Assembly: GCF_022809775.1 (NCBI RefSeq) | Contig: NZ_CP094380.1 | Coordinates: 2,579,501-2,643,500 of the forward strand | Length of the DNA stretch: 64,000 bases | Direction of reading: 5' to 3' | Source: Pseudodesulfovibrio tunisiensis | GTDB lineage: Bacteria; Desulfobacterota; Desulfovibrionia; Desulfovibrionales; Desulfovibrionaceae | Part shown: positions 62,389-64,000 of the stretch, in pieces | Layout of the letters: every line of letters begins with the position of its first letter | How positions within the stretch are numbered: the stretch's first letter is position 1 | Made by a program: the position numbers and the translations under genes | The notes under the pieces: generated by a model | Told to the model about the DNA's origin: nothing | Database searches by the model: none | Seen by the model: only the letters and a program-made list of their open reading frames with translations

Positions 62389-62428
62389 TGCTCCTCCGCC
62401 ACTGTGGTGGCGTTGAAATGAAAAAATC

Positions 62429-63352
62429 CTACAGGGACGCCGAGCCGACCTGCTTGTACTTGTGCGCAATGTGGTCGGCCAGCAGGTTGAACAGGAACGT
62501 GATCGCGAACAGGACCAGCGCAATGGCGAACAGCGCGAAATAGTGCATTTCCAGACCGAAGCTGGTCTCGCCCATTTCCGCGGCTATGCTTGCGGGCATG
62601 GGCCGAACCGGGTCGAAGATCGATCCCGGAATCATGGCTGCGCCGCCTGCCACCATGAGTACGACCATGGTTTCGCCGATGGATCGGGACATGCCCAGAA
62701 TCACGGCCGTGGACAGACCGGACAGGGATGCGGGCAGCACGACGCGCGCAATGGTCTCGAACCGGGTCGCGCCAAGGGCCAGCGAGCCTTCGCGCAGTTC
62801 GCCCGGTACGGAATGAATCGCGTCCTCGGCCACCGAGGTGATGGTGGGCACGGCCATGAATGCCAGCATGATCGAGGCATTGAGCATGTTGACCCCGAAA
62901 CGGATGTCGAACAGTTCCAGCATGACCGGAGCCACCACGGCCAGCCCGAAAAAGCCGATGACCACCGAAGGCAGGGACGCGAGCAGCTCGATGAGCGGCT
63001 TCACGATTTCCCGCACCTTGTTGGGCGCGATTTCGGCCAGATAGATGGCGGTCATGATGCCCAGCGGAATGGCGATGAGCGAAGAGAGTGCGGTCACGCA
63101 TACGGACCCGGCGATGAGCGGGAGAATGCCCCATTGCGGCGTCTCGGAAACCGGCTTCCACTTGTCCCCGAAAATGAAGTCGAGGATGGGCACGCCCGCA
63201 TGATGTTCGCCCACGGCGTCGAAGCCCGTGAATGTGGGCAGGGCCTCGGAAAACAGAAAGTACATGATCAGGCCCAGCGCAATGATCGAAAGGCTGGCGC
63301 AGCAGAAGAAAAAGCCCTTGATGATTTTTTCCCTGGCATGTCTGTTCAGCAT
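62429..63352 (-). CDS. pstC: Phosphate ABC transporter permease PstC
   Basis: 307 aa, six membrane helices. GVPILDFIFGDKWKPVSETPQWGILPLIAGS and the EAA-type loop DAIHSVPGELREGSLALGATRFETI identify PstC. It lies 40 bp upstream of pstA and 84 bp downstream of pstS on the same strand. Confidence 0.94.
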   Translation of the reverse strand: MLNRHAREKIIKGFFFCCASLSIIALGLIMYFLFSEALPTFTGFDAVGEHHAGVPILDFIFGDKWKPVSETPQWGILPLIAGSVCVTALSSLIAIPLGIMTAIYLAEIAPNKVREIVKPLIELLASLPSVVIGFFGLAVVAPVMLELFDIRFGVNMLNASIMLAFMAVPTITSVAEDAIHSVPGELREGSLALGATRFETIARVVLPASLSGLSTAVILGMSRSIGETMVVLMVAGGAAMIPGSIFDPVRPMPASIAAEMGETSFGLEMHYFALFAIALVLFAITFLFNLLADHIAHKYKQVGSASL

Positions 63353-63436
63353 AAGCCGTCCTTGGGCGCGCCGATCCGCCGGGACGCCGAACGTCCTGGC
63401 GGAAGCGCGTTTGTCTGTCTGTTCAGGCCGATTCCG

Positions 63437-64000
63437 CTACCTGACCGGAACGAATCCGGCTTCCTCGATCAGCTTCTGGCCTTCCGGACTCAGCGTGAAG
63501 TCGATGAACGCCCTGGCCTCGGCGGACACGGTGTCGCGGGTATAGAGATTCAGGCCGCGGGACAGGGGGTAGGACTTGTTGATGGCGTTCTGCATGTTGG
63601 CTTCCACGCCGTCCACGGTCAGCGGCTTGATTCTGGGATTCAGGAAGCCCAGCCCCACGTAGCCGATGCCCTTCCTGTTGCCCGCGATCTTGGCGGCCAT
63701 GGCCGCGTTCGACGGCATGCGGGAGACCATCTCGAATTCGTCTTCCTTTTTCATGACCTTCTTGTGCCACACCTCGTAGGTGCCGGAATTGGTCTCGCGG
63801 GAGAACAGCGCAATCATGCCCTTGTTGCCGCCCACGTCCTTCCAGTCGCGGATCCTGTCCTGATAGATGTCCTTGAGCTGAGCCGTGGTCAGGCCGTTCA
63901 CTGCATTGGAGGGATGCACGATGGGCACGAGGCAGTCCAGGGCGATCACGTACTGGACCGGGGTCACGCCGTTGGCCTTGCACTTTTCGGCCTCGGCAGA
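63437..64000 (-). CDS. pstS: Phosphate-binding protein PstS (C-terminal part)
   Basis: 187 residues to the stop; the frame is open to the window end, so the N-terminus and signal peptide lie outside. VIALDCLVPIVHPSNAVNGLTTAQLKDIYQDRIRDWKDVGG and SRETNSGTYEVW are PstS phosphate-site segments; the C-terminal LIEEAGFVPV is typical. First gene of pstS-pstC-pstA. Confidence 0.93.
   Translation of the reverse strand, partial: SAEAEKCKANGVTPVQYVIALDCLVPIVHPSNAVNGLTTAQLKDIYQDRIRDWKDVGGNKGMIALFSRETNSGTYEVWHKKVMKKEDEFEMVSRMPSNAAMAAKIAGNRKGIGYVGLGFLNPRIKPLTVDGVEANMQNAINKSYPLSRGLNLYTRDTVSAEARAFIDFTLSPEGQKLIEEAGFVPVR

Overview
The window is GC-rich DNA from an anaerobic, respiratory Gram-negative bacterium, most likely a member of the Desulfovibrionaceae (Desulfovibrio/Pseudodesulfovibrio type). 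The gene content supports this: a membrane-bound multihaem cytochrome c fused to a CydA-like subunit, a tungsten-type aldehyde:ferredoxin oxidoreductase with its ferredoxin, a chemoreceptor ending in a haemerythrin domain (DcrH type), a B12-dependent class II ribonucleotide reductase, a rubrerythrin-like protein, and maturation genes for molybdenum-dependent formate dehydrogenase. The assignment is inferred from gene content; there is no rRNA in the window.

Layout. 1-2916: end of a respiratory membrane complex (partial membrane subunit plus CydA-like/octahaem fusion). 2924-4195: a truncated intergenic repeat, an AT-rich foreign-looking Mrr-type restriction endonuclease, and tRNA-Phe(GAA). 4259-8125 (minus): glycosyltransferase, four-cluster ferredoxin, aldehyde oxidoreductase. 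8358-14051: GAF-GGDEF protein, copper-chaperone-like protein, a glycosyltransferase, a K+ channel overlapping a stand-alone cyclic-nucleotide-binding protein, and an unknown gene. 14165-15417 (minus): hisI-hisG. 15629-21011 (minus): pgi, histidine kinase, sigma-54 response regulator and an ATP-grasp protein, tightly packed. 21298-22794: aroE and a periplasmic cyclophilin. 22965-26013 (minus): hydantoinase/oxoprolinase-type protein and a histone-deacetylase-family hydrolase. 26222-29807: SLC13-type transporter, a 117-bp tandem repeat array, a phosphoesterase and rlmH. 29835-36561: fabI with an abutting REC-PAS-GGDEF gene, a WbuC-type cupin, an EamA transporter, the haemerythrin chemoreceptor and a rubrerythrin-like gene. 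36569-41300: mobB, fdhD, moeA, fdhE and a probably domesticated IS1595-like gene. 41389-46218: large PAS histidine kinase and nrdJ. 46696-49275: rocD and a COG2403 GTPase. 49291-54571: methyltransferase, nfo, three type II secretion-like L/M/N proteins, a LysR regulator and an unlisted 54-aa protein. 54641-61384: two aminotransferases, 5-formyl-THF cyclo-ligase, pgeF, small membrane proteins and a LysE/ArgP pair. 61459-64000 (minus): pstS(partial)-pstC-pstA.

Two repeat families stand out. Family 1 is an about 370-bp element built of nested hairpins, with 17-bp perfect terminal inverted repeats in its best copy (58005-58374). Other copies lie at 46228-46594, 9855-10166 (5' truncated) and 2924-3050 (3' truncated). 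Its central 69-nt hairpin changes sequence between copies while pairing is kept. Family 2 is an about 120-bp element with GGCTGTCTCGAAA-type inverted ends. It occurs as four tandem 117-bp units (28044-28497) and as one diverged single copy (22799-22919).

Two otherwise intact genes, nrdJ and the rubrerythrin-like gene, each carry an apparent one-base insertion in a short homopolymer (T5 at 44361-44365, A6 at 36091-36096). This suggests either sequencing error or homopolymer-based variation and should be kept in mind when reading those two entries.
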